From Rhodosporidiobolus odoratus (lineage: Eukaryota; Basidiomycota; Microbotryomycetes; Sporidiobolales; Sporidiobolaceae): 64,000 nucleotides of DNA. Of this stretch, positions 36,601 through 46,976 are shown one piece after another; position 1 is the stretch's first letter; every line of letters begins with the position of its first letter. The stretch spans positions 1,736,001-1,800,000 of the forward strand of contig JAOANU010000001.1 in the NCBI GenBank assembly GCA_034387635.1, given 5' to 3'. The notes beneath the pieces were generated by a model. The model ran no database searches. It saw nothing but the letters and a program-made list of their open reading frames with translations, and was not told where the DNA came from. Made by a program: the position numbers and the translations under genes.

Positions 36601-39011
36601 ACTTACTCGACAGTGCGTCAGGTAGTTGTGACCCGGAAGCGATGGATGATCAGATCGGCGAAGTCTTTGTCGAGATGGTGCGTTGCCTTCCTTTCCAGTG
36701 TATGCTATGAGCTCTCGACTAACTTAGTTCCCGCTCCATCTCCTTTCAGATTCCCCGCATCCAACAAGTCTATTCCACCTACTGCGCTCGCCATCACCGC
36801 GCTATCGTCCGCCTAAACGAACTCGAACCGAGCCTTCGCACCTACTTCTCCGAGTGCAAGACGCTTTCCCACGGCCGCACCAACGCCTGGGATCTCGCGT
36901 CCCTGCTCATCAAGCCTGTGCAGCGCTGCCTCAAGTATCCTCTGCTGCTCGACCAGATCCTTGCCGTCACGCCTGAAGATCATCCCGACTATCCGCTGCT
37001 GAAGCGCGCGAACACCGACATGCTCATGGTCGCCGAGCACATCAACGAGACTAAGAAGAAGCTGGAAGTCGTCGACCGCGTCGTCAACAAGGACAAGCAC
37101 TCCCAGCGCCGCGACGCATCCCGCGCCTCGATCTCGTCCACCGTCACCAAGAAACTTCTTCGCTCTTCGCAGAAGGCCAAGTCGGCTATGGGTTTCTCCG
37201 AGCAGCAAGGCGACGACCAGCTTTTCGACACGTTGTGCGCCCTGGTGGACTCGACTCGCAGCGGCGTCTTGCGGTTCTCGAACGAGATGCGAGATTGGAC
37301 GAAGAGCACGAGGACGGCACTCGAAGCGCAGGTCGCGATGGTGGAGGGGTGGATTGACATGTATGCCCCGATGGCGGGGGAACATAACGCCGCGAGCATG
37401 AGCCATCAACGCCTCTGCATCTTCCTCGACGAGGTCATCATCCCCATCATCGAAGGACCGTGGCGCGAGCTGGTGAGCACTGCTCTCTTGCTATCCTCCG
37501 AGTTTTGCTGACTGAGACTTTCCCTGCTTGCTCTCAGGACCACGAAGTTCGCCGGTCGCTCATTCTCAAGACGGATCATCTCCTTAGTCTCTTCGAGAGC
37601 CCACGTCAGGTCATCGCGAAGCGCAACGATAAGATGCTCGACCACCATCGCTACCTCGCCAAGAAGCTCCCCTCCGACAAACGTGGGTCGGAGGACTTCC
37701 TTGTGCTTTCGTCTCAGCTTCTCGAGGAGCTCCCTCGATTCCTCGGCAGCGTCTCTCGCTACTTCAACATCATCGTCGGCCATTTCGCCGGTGCCCAGGC
37801 CGCCTATCACGAAGCGGTTCAAGAGCAGTGGAACAGTTTCGCCGAGCAATGGCTTGAGCAGATCTCGGGCAACTCGTACGATGATATAGAAGCGTCCTTT
37901 GCTGCGCAGCACCAGCCACTCGCGCAGATGGTAGACACTCTGGCTGCCGGTCTCGGTCTCGTAGCCTCTCGTGCGTCTGTTTTGCCATTTCCGTTATTCT
38001 CTTTCCTCGCATTCGCTAATCACGCTCAATCTGGCTCCTGGCTGTACAGAAGGTGAAGCTCCGTCGAGCCGCAAGCGCTCTTCTCGCCTGTCGCGCATGT
38101 CCACCGTTTCCGCGACTGCGGATCCAACGTCGTCTCGTCTCTCCCTCTCTCATCAGCCTAGGCACCCTTCCGAGACCCGCCCACCCCAGAACCGCCAGTC
38201 GCTCGTGTCCGTCACTTCAGACTATTTCTCCGATCGGCGAGAAACGCGCGGCAGCCTCGGCTCGACCACCCGGGGTAGCGTCACGTCGGATTCGTCTGCA
38301 CCTTCCTTAGGGCCGGCCTCTACCCACGGTTCCATCAGTCCCTCCGGCCTCGTCAGTCCTCCGCTATTCCCGTCGCAACATCGTCAGCACACGAAGCAAG
38401 CCTCGGTCGACTCAGCTCTCCCCAAAGGCGTCGTCGTGTATGAGCCGCTCGGAGGTCACGACCGCCGTTCGATGGCCATCCGCTACGACGCCCCGCTTCC
38501 GTCCGTACCGCAGTATCAGGTCTCGCCGCTCGATCCCACAAGCGAAATGGCGCACTCCTCCTCTGCAGCAGGGGATGACTCGAGGATAGCCTACCGAGAG
38601 TCTCTCGACGTTCCTCGTCTGCGCGAGGTTCCCGGTCGTACGGCGAACGATCTCCGCGACAAGTATCTCTCGTCTTACAGCGTCTACATGCCGGCCGAAG
38701 ACGGGTACGCCGAGGAGGAAGAGTTCAACCAGGAGGGCCCGCTCTACATCGCGGAGGCGATGGCAGCCAGCGGCGCAGAAGCTGGGTCGTTCCGTGGTGG
38801 ATACCGTCTTCTCGCATTTAAGATGACCGACCGCCTTGAGGTCGAGCTGGAAGAGGCGGATTCTCTAGAGGGCGGGAGCGGTTGGCTGCTTGGGCGGTTG
38901 GTCGGCGGAGACGGCAGACTTGGGTGGGCGCGCACGGAGCACTTTGTCATGGTCGAAGATGAGGATCAGGAGGAGGAGGAGGAGGAAGGAGGCTTGGGAG
39001 AAGCGCAATAA
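33657..39011 (+). CDS. DH-BAR-SH3 Rho/Cdc42 guanine nucleotide exchange factor (Tuba/Gef1-like)
   Basis: The well-supported part starts at ATG 34659: exons 34659-36159, 36295-36677, 36750-37472, 37538-37970 and 38050-39011 give 1333 residues. After a long Ser/Pro-rich region comes a DH domain from about residue 460 (RRRVIRELVETETSYAVDM, then FVEMIPRIQQVYSTYC, LASLLIKPVQRCLKYPLLLD, the alpha-5-like block, and LKRANTDMLMVAEHINETKK). A BAR-like helical domain follows (about 780-1010: LFDTLCALVDSTRSGVLRF, SEDFLVLSSQLLEELPRFL). A Ser-rich stretch leads to a C-terminal SH3-like fold (YRLLAFKMTDRLEVELEEAD, GWLLGRLVGGDGRLGWARTE). This order matches DNMBP/Tuba and S. pombe Gef1, Cdc42 activators at membranes. 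Upstream, the same frame is open from 33657 except for one TAG at 34584-34586, so the N-terminus may be longer (see findings). Confidence 0.85.
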
Positions 39012-39235
39012 TTAGTTTTCTTTCGTTGATAGTTCGTCGTCGTCGAGTCGTTCATGTTGTCCTAGTCTTGTTCATCTTTTGGCTCATCTTTACGTTTGAG
39101 CATGTGCATTGCATCGGATCTTTTCCTTGTCAACCTTTTTTGCGCGAGTTGCTGACTGAGCGAAAGTCTGGAAAGCGAGAAGCGGGCGTCTCTCGTTCGT
39201 CACGCTTGTCGCACCTCGCAACTCTGCTAAGCAAT

Positions 39236-40555
39236 ATGGCAGACAACGAAGCACCTGTGACCTTCATCAAGAAGCGCAAGGGCGCACCCTCTGGCTTGCG
39301 CAAGAAGCCCACTGCCGCCACCACCACCTCCGCTCAAGATGAACCCGCCGCATCCGAAGTCATACACGCTACCAAGCGAGCAGTCACCAGTCATCTCGTA
39401 CAAGGCACAGGCAACAAGCGACGCAGGACGGAGGAGCACGGCGCTCCACTGTCTGACTCCGAGGAGGAACACCAAGAGGAGGAACGTAAAGCCTACGCCG
39501 TTCGCCATTCTTCTGATCGAGCAGCAGTCAGGCGCCGTAGCGAAAGTCCTCCCGCCTGGGTTAGCAGCGAGCAGGTCAAGGAGATGGCGAGGGATAAGAC
39601 TGCCTTGCCGGACGAGGTCAAGAACGACGGGCTCTATCACGGCGCGAGCAAGGAGAAGCACCAGGTTCCGAAGGCAGTAGGGCCGGTCAAGGGAGGACCA
39701 GCGAACGTGCGGACGATTACCTTGGTGGATTACCAGCCCGACGTCTGTAAGGACTACAAAGGTTCGTTACTTTACCTCTTCCTCGCCCTTTCCCTCGACT
39801 GACCTTCCTTTGCATCGTGCAGAGACCGGATTCTGTGGTTTTGGCGACACTTGCAAGGTGAGCTTTCTGCGGCGCTTCTTCGCCAGACCTCCTTGTACTG
39901 AATGCCCTGTTTCTGCCCATTCAGTTCTTACACGACCGCGGCGACTACCTACACGGCTGGCAACTCGACAACTCCTTCCTCTCTAACTCGGCGGCCTCCG
40001 GTTCCTTCATGGCCAAACAACGCGCACGCGACGAAGACAGGGCCGATTCCGACTCCGACTCGGAAAACGGGGAACTGCCGTTTGCTTGCCTCATCTGCCG
40101 CAAGCCTTTCGGCCCCGATCCTATTGTCACGCTGTGCGGTCACTACTTTGACTCGGCTTGCGCAATCAAGCGCTTTGCGAAGACGGGCAAGTGTTTTGCC
40201 TGCGGCTCGAGCACTAACGGCGTCTTCAATCGGTAAATTCTGTCTGAACTGTTGTTGCCTCCGCACAAAGCTGACCTTCCTTGCTGTCACGCGCAGCGCA
40301 ACGAAGCTCATTACTAAGCAAAAAGAGCGGGAAACCTTGAATAAGCAGGCGCAGGAGGAGGAAGAAGGGGAGCAGAACGGCGATGAGGGAATCGAGATCG
40401 AAGGTTTGGGCGGCGACGAAGCGGGTCAAGCGGCTTCGACCAGCAGGTCTAACCGCATGCCCGAGGTAGAAGATGAGGGAGATATAGAGTATGAAGAGGA
40501 AGAAGAAGAGGAGGAAGAGCGCCCGCGCCGGCGGCCAATCATTGAAATCCAGTAG
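39236..40555 (+). CDS. CWC24: CWC24/RNF113-like splicing factor with CCCH and RING fingers
   Basis: Four exons, 39236-39761, 39823-39857, 39925-40232 and 40297-40555, give 375 residues. VTFIKKRKGAPSGLRKK at the start is typical of the family. [20 protein letters not shown] continues to TCKFLHDRGDYLHGW, a CCCH zinc finger (C-x8-C-x5-C-x3-H). ELPFACLICRKPFGPDP with TLCGHYFDSACAIKRF and KCFACG gives a C3HC4 RING. The C-terminus is acidic (EEEEEEEERPRR). Cwc24 binds the 5' splice site in the activated spliceosome and leaves before step one; the RING may act as a ubiquitin ligase in the animal homologue. A 35-nt exon carries the core of the CCCH finger ([12 protein letters not shown]). Confidence 0.93.
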
Positions 40556-40672
40556 TACCGGGTGTATACCTAGCCTTCTCTTGTTGTATGCGGTATCGTG
40601 AACGTATAGGTGCTATTGATACAGTATTGATCGAGTCTAGTCAGGATACGGAAGTACGGCAGCAAGGCTGCG
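40556..40672. other. Convergent 3' ends CWC24 / glutaredoxin
   Basis: Only 117 bases separate the two convergent stop codons, so transcripts probably overlap at their 3' ends. Confidence 0.6.
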
Positions 40673-41493
40673 CTACTGCAAAAGCTCCTCCAGTTTGCCT
40701 TGCGACTTGAGCTTCAACAGGTCGCTGCAACCTCCAATCTTTTCCCCCTTGATGTAGATCTGCGGCTGGTCGAGTGTAAGTCCCGGAAGAAAGCCGCACG
40801 GTGAACGAGAAGGCCTAGGTGAGCAATGAAGACTGACCTGCGGCACAGTAACCTTTGACACGCCGTGACGCTCAGCCAGGTAAGACTGGATCGCTGACCC
40901 TTGGTCGTGGTGGTTGAGCTCCAGGACCTGCGTTCGCAGCCGTGTCAGCGACGCCGAAAGCAGATGACAGTTGAAAACCCGTACCTGCATCCGTCCTTCT
41001 TGCCCCAACTCCTGCAGAACAGACTTTGCTTCGGTACAGTAAGGGCAATATGACTTGGAAAAGACGGCGACAGGCGATTTGATGAGGCTCTGTCGTCGGT
41101 ATCAGGTGAAAGAGAAAAGGGGGAGAAGGCGGCATCAACATCGTAAAGGTGGACAAGGCGACGACGAGCAGGTACGAGTAAGAGCAGAGTAAGCGTGCCG
41201 AGAGGAGGGGGACGGGCAAAGATGTCGGGTTGCAGTGAGGGAAACAGACGAGATGAGGTCAGCCACTGTCAAGGAACTGATAGTACTGTACCTCCGCAGG
41301 GAGATGTCGTGACCGCTCCCAGAGCCGAACGTAGCTACTACTACTGAGGCCTCAAGAGCGAGTCCGGGCCTCACTCGCCGTCGCGTGCGACGGAGGACGG
41401 CCTTACCTCGACGGACTGTTTCGCCAACTCTGCCTGCTCCTGGGTAGGCGCTGTACTGAAAAAGGCGCGGCGGATGGTGCTCAGGAAACTCAT
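40673..41493 (-). CDS. GRX1: Dithiol glutaredoxin with N-terminal leader
   Basis: Four exons, complement(40673-40759, 40838-40927, 40985-41089, 41407-41493), give 122 residues. The active site is VAVFSKSYCPYCTEAKSVL (dithiol CPYC). The glutathione-binding VTVPQIYIKGEKIGGCSDLL (TVPxVFI and GGxxD) is intact. The first exon (MSFLSTIRRAFFSTAPTQEQ) is basic and Ser/Thr-rich with few acids at first, so it may be a mitochondrial or dual-targeting leader, as in yeast Grx2. It reduces protein disulfides and glutathionylated proteins with GSH. The first intron is 317 nt, several times the local norm. The MFS gene lies upstream on the same strand, 276 bp from this start. Confidence 0.92.
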
Positions 41494-41769
41494 TGCCGTA
41501 CGAAGAATGGGATAGCGGACTGAGCGAGTCGAGTAAAGGGCAGCGGAAGAGGAAGAAGGAGGAGCGTACGCTGGAGATGTGCGGATTCAATCAGCACTGG
41601 CACGGCATGCAGTTCAAGCGTCTACGATATGTTACAAGAATATCTATATGCCCGTCGCCGATTACCCGAAGAAACTCAAATCTCGGCAACTCTTCTTTCC
41701 TCCTTGTCCCTCCCCTTCTGCGGCGCCTTCGCCTTGGCTCCACGCTTTAGAAGCCCAAGACTGTCTGCC

Positions 41770-44041
41770 TTAGACCGCCACCTTCGGTGTATAACGACTC
41801 CAGCTGCGGATCCGAGCTCCATAGGCGTAGAAGATGAACGGGATGACGGACATGACGAGGGAAAGAAACGCGAGCAGCGACATGGCCCAGTGGCGGCCTG
41901 CGGGACGAGGTGCTGGTCAGTTCGGGCTGTTCAGGCAGTTCAGACTCCCAACGAGATGCAAAAGGACTCTAGAAGTGGACAAGACAGGCGCAGCAGCGAT
42001 GACTTACCGAGAGACCTGTACATCGGTCCGGTGAACATGACGGCGCCTCCGGAGATGGGGTAGCGGACAAAGGTCAGAGTAGCAAGAGCGCTCGCGGCCG
42101 TCGAGAGGTAGGCGTCCTGTGATTTGAGACGGTGCAGCGCGTCAGCGTACGCTTTCAGAGGGTCCCAGAGGAAGAAGCGTACAATGATATACTGGTAAGA
42201 TGCTATGAAGATGCTGAGAATGCCGCAGCCAAAGACGACTTGCGAGGCAAGGACTGCCCAGATCGAGACAGAGCGCCAGCTGCACCATGCGCCCCAGAAG
42301 AGGCCTATCGGGACGAGGAAAGTACCGCACATGGCGATTCGCAGATGGACCTCGGGGTGAACGGGATGACCTTCCTCGGACGCCTTCCTCGTAGCATGGA
42401 GTTGCGCCTTGTACATGAGGGGAATGAAGGCGCCGCAGACGAGAAGACCGACGATGATGGAGATGAAAGTCAGGCCAAGCACGCCGTCGCTCAGGTTGTA
42501 TGGCTCGAAGATGTAGTTGAACCTGCACGCGCAGGTGAAGGAGCGGTATAGGAACGGTCAGAGATACGGCCAGTGACGTCTACGCGGGACGGACGACTTA
42601 CGCAACCAGGTCGCCGAAGAGGATGATATCTGCCGAGTTCGAGGTATCAGCGAAGTCAGCCCCGAGCGTAAAATCAAAAGAGCGGTACTTACAGACGACG
42701 CTCATGTATAAGGAGAAGAGAAGGACGATGGGCTCGAGTACAAGCATCGCAAATGGCCTTTTCAGGGCATCGAAGAAGTGATGGCTGAAGGGTACCGTCT
42801 CGCGCAGCCTCTCCAGCGCGCTCCTGTACCTCGAATCGCCAGACTTTTCGCGAAGAGCTAAAGCGCCATGATATGTGCGGATGAAAATCAGTACGGAGAC
42901 AGCAGCTCGATCGAGGACGCAAAGGGCTCACCTGATGCCTTAAGCCTGAGGATCTCTGGCGCAAAAGTCTCCGGAAGGAAGAGGAAGGTTGTCACAAGGA
43001 CGAGAGCCGCCCTGCATGAAAGAAATGAGTACACAGGTTTACGTCAGAGAAGAGGCTCGGTGCGAGCAGTGCGAAGTAACGAGAAAGAACGTACCAGATG
43101 CTCGTGACCCAGTCACACCACTTGTAGTCATACAGCTCGCCGATAAAGCCGCCCAGGATAGGTCCTCCGGCAGGACCGAGAAAGCCAGCTACCGCAAAGA
43201 CTGGGAAGGCAAAGCTGCGTTCTAGGGGCGACCACATATCTGCCAGACTTCCTCCTGCGTTGGACAGAGGCGTCGCACCGGCGCAACCTGCGAAGAACCG
43301 AAGGATGCATCGGGCGCAAATGGTAGAGGTGCATGCGGTACCGATCTCGAATAGCATAAAGAGCAGGAGGGTGATTATGTAGACTGGGTTCCTGCGTCGA
43401 GGCAAGGTCATGAGTACAGTGCTCAGAGCGAGGTATGTGGTGGAAGTAGCTCACCTGCCGCCAATCTCGGAAAGAGGCCCCACAATCGGTGCAGCACAGC
43501 CGAAGCCGACAAGGAACAGCGCCGTGTCGAGAAGAACCTGCTCCAGGAGAAGCGTCAGCCCAGTATTGCTGCCATGCCGTCGAAGCAAGGTTGTTGGCTT
43601 ACCACTTCTTCCGACACACCGAGGTCTACTGCAGCGTAGGGAGCTGCAGCTGAATTAATAGAGCCTGCCTGACCGACGAGAATAGCAATGTGCGCGGTCA
43701 TCAAGGTGTAAACCCATCTTCGTGTGCGCGACCAATTCTGCGAGCCGTCCACTAGGTCAGCGGGTTCCGCGCGATACAGAACAGAGCAAGAAGAAACACA
43801 CCTTAGGATTCAGTTTGTCCCCGGGCACAAAGTCGACGAGGTAAGGGTCCTCCTGTACACCCGCTTTCTCCCGTTGCTGCAACGCTGCGTCTCCTCCTTC
43901 ACGATCAGCCCCTTGTGCTGGTTCTGGCGAGAGAGTCACCGACGTGCGAGCTGAGTAAGGCGGCTCAGCTGAAGCTGGTCGAGGGTGCGGCTGCAGGGTG
44001 TCGTCACGTACGAGGGAGCGCCGAAGCAAGATGGACTGCAT
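41770..44041 (-). CDS. MFS transporter, DHA1 drug/polyamine antiporter type
   Basis: Multi-exon gene ending at 41770 (KVAV stop). About twelve membrane segments are visible, grouped 6+6: RRWVYTLMTAHIAILVGQAG, VLLDTALFLVGFGCAAPIVG, NPVYIITLLLFMLFEIGTA, then CARCILRFFAGCAGATPLSN (motif C-like helix), FAFPVFAVAGFLGPAGGPIL, and a second bundle from PFAMLVLEPIVLLFSLYMSV to SLLAFLSLVMSVIPFIFYAY. PLSEIGGRNPVY is the MFS motif between helices 2 and 3. The first half of exon 1 is a soluble, Arg/Pro/Glu-rich leader ending DPYLVDFVPGDKLNPKNWSR, typical of Tpo1/Flr1-like proton antiporters in the plasma membrane. The ATG at 44041 is the first in frame. Substrate cannot be read from sequence. Divergent from APA2 across about 120 bp. 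Confidence 0.87.
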
Positions 44042-44163
44042 CTGAGGGAGCCGGCAAGCAGGAGCAGAGAGTTGCGCCTCCAGTGTCGAAGTCAACCGCG
44101 CAAATTCCAAAATAGCCCGCTCCGGCTCTTTCGCTCTTTCCACCGCAGACCACAAAACCCCGC
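44042..44163. promoter_or_regulatory. Compact divergent promoter MFS / APA2
   Basis: About 120 bases between the two start codons must serve both genes, or the 5' leaders overlap. No operator recognised. Confidence 0.45.
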
Positions 44164-45526
44164 ATGTCGACTACCTTTGCTGGACTCGGACCCAAAATCA
44201 AGGCGCAATACGCTGAGGCGCTGAAGCGGGGATCAGTAGTCTACACGGACAGTGAGGTGTCCGAAATGGATGACGAGCAAACGGGGATCCCAGTGAGACT
44301 TCCCCCGCCGTCGAAGTCGAGAACGTAGCTGACGGTATCGTATAGTTCGAGGTCAGGTTCGCGCCCTCGCTAGCCAGGAAGCCCGAACGAGAGCAGGTTG
44401 AGGACGAGGCGAAGAAGCAGGAAGGAGAAGCGGATGCCAAGAAGCCATCGGATCCGCTGGCCTACCCTGGACAGCCTGATCTCCTGGTCGCAGAAGATGT
44501 CGTCAAGGAGGACGAGCAGGATGAGGGAGAGGCATTCTTGGTGTTGGTGCGTTTACGCTCCTCGTCTGTTTTTTCCGCTCTGCTTGCTGATTCTCCCTTC
44601 TTGCCTTGTCTCGACCAGCTCAACAAGTTCTGCATTATTCCTCGACACTTCTTGCTTGTGACAAAGGAGTTTGTCAAGCAGACGACACCGCTCTCCCCGA
44701 CTGAACTGCTCGCAGCGTGGTCGATTCTTAAGCAATTGGGCGGTCGAGAAAAGCATCTGGCCTTCTTCAACTGTGGTCAGAACAGCGGAGCCTCGTATGC
44801 ACTGCTCTCTTGTAGTCTCGCGCTCTGCTGACCTTGCTCGTTTTTTGCCAGACAACCACACAAGCAGTATATTTTCCTTGCTATCGCCTTAAACGATTCG
44901 TTCTGATCTGTCCCGTGCCCCTTCAGCTTGCAGTTCATTCCGATTGCCAACGGAGTCGCACCCTTCGACAACTTCATCGACGAGAACAAGCCGAAGACCA
45001 CGAGTTAGTATTTCTTCTCACCATCTTCGTCGGCTTTTTCTCCAGCGTTCTTTTCGCAGAAACACCCTTTCAGCTTCCCCTCCCTTATGCCACCTTTACG
45101 GCCATGATCCAGCCGCCTTCTTCAGGCCTCGCCGCCGACATCGCCACCCACCTCGGCGAGCGCTTCCTTTCCTGCCTCGACCTCATGATTGATCACCTCC
45201 GCCGGCTCGCCGAAGAACAGTCTTCCTCCTCCTCGTCCGCATCATCCCCCTCATTCCGCCTCTCCAACCTCTCCTACAACGTCATCCTCACCCAATCCTA
45301 CATCCACCTCGTCCCTCGCCGCGCCGAGAAGTACCTCACCGTGTCCGGTAGAGGCGTCTCGATCAACTCGCTTGGATTCGCTGGGATGGTGCTCGTCAAG
45401 GAGCAAGGGGCACTCGAGGAGATCAAGCAGGTTGGCGTGCTGGAGGTGCTCAAGAGTGTGGGTTATCCCGCGGCCGAGGGAGGAGAGAGCAATGTTCAAG
45501 AGATTGAGCCGGCGTTGCAGCAATAA
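44164..45526 (+). CDS. APA2: Diadenosine tetraphosphate (Ap4A) phosphorylase / ATP adenylyltransferase
   Basis: Six exons, 44164-44292, 44346-44546, 44619-44794, 44852-44866, 44927-45003 and 45060-45526, give 354 residues. FEVRFAPSLARKPE, LNKFCIIPRHFLLVTKEFV, PLSPTELLAAWSILKQL, FFNCGQNSGAS and then QPHKHLQFIPI spell the family signature; the His pair in H-x-H is the catalytic HIT-like motif. The C-terminal half has PLPYATFTAMI, FRLSNLSYNVILTQSYIHLV and INSLGFAGMVLVK. The enzyme splits Ap4A with phosphate to ADP and ATP and helps set dinucleoside polyphosphate levels. A 15-nt exon (44852-44866) supplies the catalytic motif (finding). An acidic insert (EDEAKKQEGEADAKKPSDP) sits early in the protein. 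Confidence 0.93.
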
Positions 45527-46976
45527 GAACGGACGCAATGTCAAGTGGTCTCAACGAGCACCATGCGGAGTTCGCGCAGGAGGTGCCTTCGGCGGTTTCT
45601 GTACGGTTGGTTGTACCGAGCCAAAACGGGTCAGAGAAGGGACTTGTATCCAGTCACGGACGCGCTGTACATCCTAAGGTCCTGCGCGCATCTCTTGGAA
45701 CGTCAGAGTGCTAGACGTCGACAGGTAGAGGCTGCCGATGCAGCACAGAAAGCATGCCAGGGTTGAAGGGAAGAAAAAGAAGCAGAAAGACAGGCTGCAG
45801 CGCTTCAAGCGTTGAACTGAGCAGGGTCACTCGCGCTGCCTTCCGTCATCTCCGTGCTGTTTAAGAAGCCAGATGTCGAGCTAAAGCTGGCGAGAGAGCG
45901 TGGGACAGAAGAAGGAAAGGAAAACGCCGACAGCAAACGGCAGATTCGAATCAATTGATCACTCGATGAGGATCGACACGCCCCTGTCAAGCCGCCAATG
46001 CTCTCGGCGAAGACAAGCGCGGGCAGAAGCAACAGCGGGACGTGCGTATGGAGGCGAGCCGGAGGAGACAGAGGAGGTGAGAACAAGCGGGCTTCGGGGG
46101 GCGCTGCTCGTGGTTGTTCCGCTCCGACACAGTCGATGATGCCGGCGTGCGAGGTGAGTCCGTTCCTCCCTTGTAGAGTGAGTGTATGACAGGAAACGGG
46201 AGAACGTTTGTTCAGAAACCAGACGGGGCCGGCGATCGGATCTCGAGGCGGCGTCGAGGCCTTGAAACCCTTCTTTCTCGTGTAGCTCACCTGGGTTGGC
46301 AGAGTACGATTCAGACTACTCTAGTCGGAGCACTCAGCTTACCCCGAATCCACTCTCTGTCCCCCCCGTGTCCTGTCGCCACCTCGGGTCCCTCTCTCTT
46401 CTTCACCCGGTTCCTCCTCAGGAGCAACTCCCTCTCTCTTCTCCCTCTCTCCGACTCTCTCGACCTTCAACTGATACTGCCACAAGTCAACTAGCACCAG
46501 TCTATCACTCTCCTACTCACCAGGTGCGCTATTCTTTCTACTGTGTTGTTTGTCGCGCTCGTACGTCCGGCGGATCGAGGCACCGTCTTCGCTCACCGAC
46601 CGCACCCCCTCGATTCATAACCTCACGGGTGGTGCGTAGCGGCACAGTGAGTATCTACTAGCCTGCTTCTGAGGCCCCCGCTCGGTCTGATCTCTCACGG
46701 AGACGCGTTGAGCGTGACGGGAACGAGGGGGATGAGAAGCTGGGGGACCAGACGCGTTTCGCCAAGTCCCATCACACTCTCTCTCTTTAGACCCCACACA
46801 CCCTTCTCTCCCAGTACTCAGACCAACAGCCTGACAGCCTCAACGCTTCCCGCTGTCCGAGCGTCAACCAACCTCGACTAACCCTCTTTCCGCCGGGGCC
46901 TCTTGCTTCTCCACAGGAGTCGTCTCTCTCCCCTCCCCTCTCCCCGCCTACCGCATCTGCACCAGGCAGACGGCGA
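45527..46976. other. Long pyrimidine-rich 5' region of the acyltransferase-GT2 gene
   Basis: About 1.45 kb with no supported gene. From about 46330 to 46960 the plus strand is dominated by CT-rich tracts (CCTCTCTCTC-type), which suggests a strong promoter and a long leader, perhaps with a leader intron: GTGCGC at about 46523 and several later CAG acceptors are available. The first half (45530-46290) has a minus-strand frame ending STEMTEGSASDPAQFNA that could be the end of a small gene, but no start or domain supports it. Confidence 0.45.

Noticed and set aside
45805..46290. Minus-strand open frame ending in a plausible protein tail
   Set aside because: Starts only at a GTG codon, no domain, no upstream exon could be linked.
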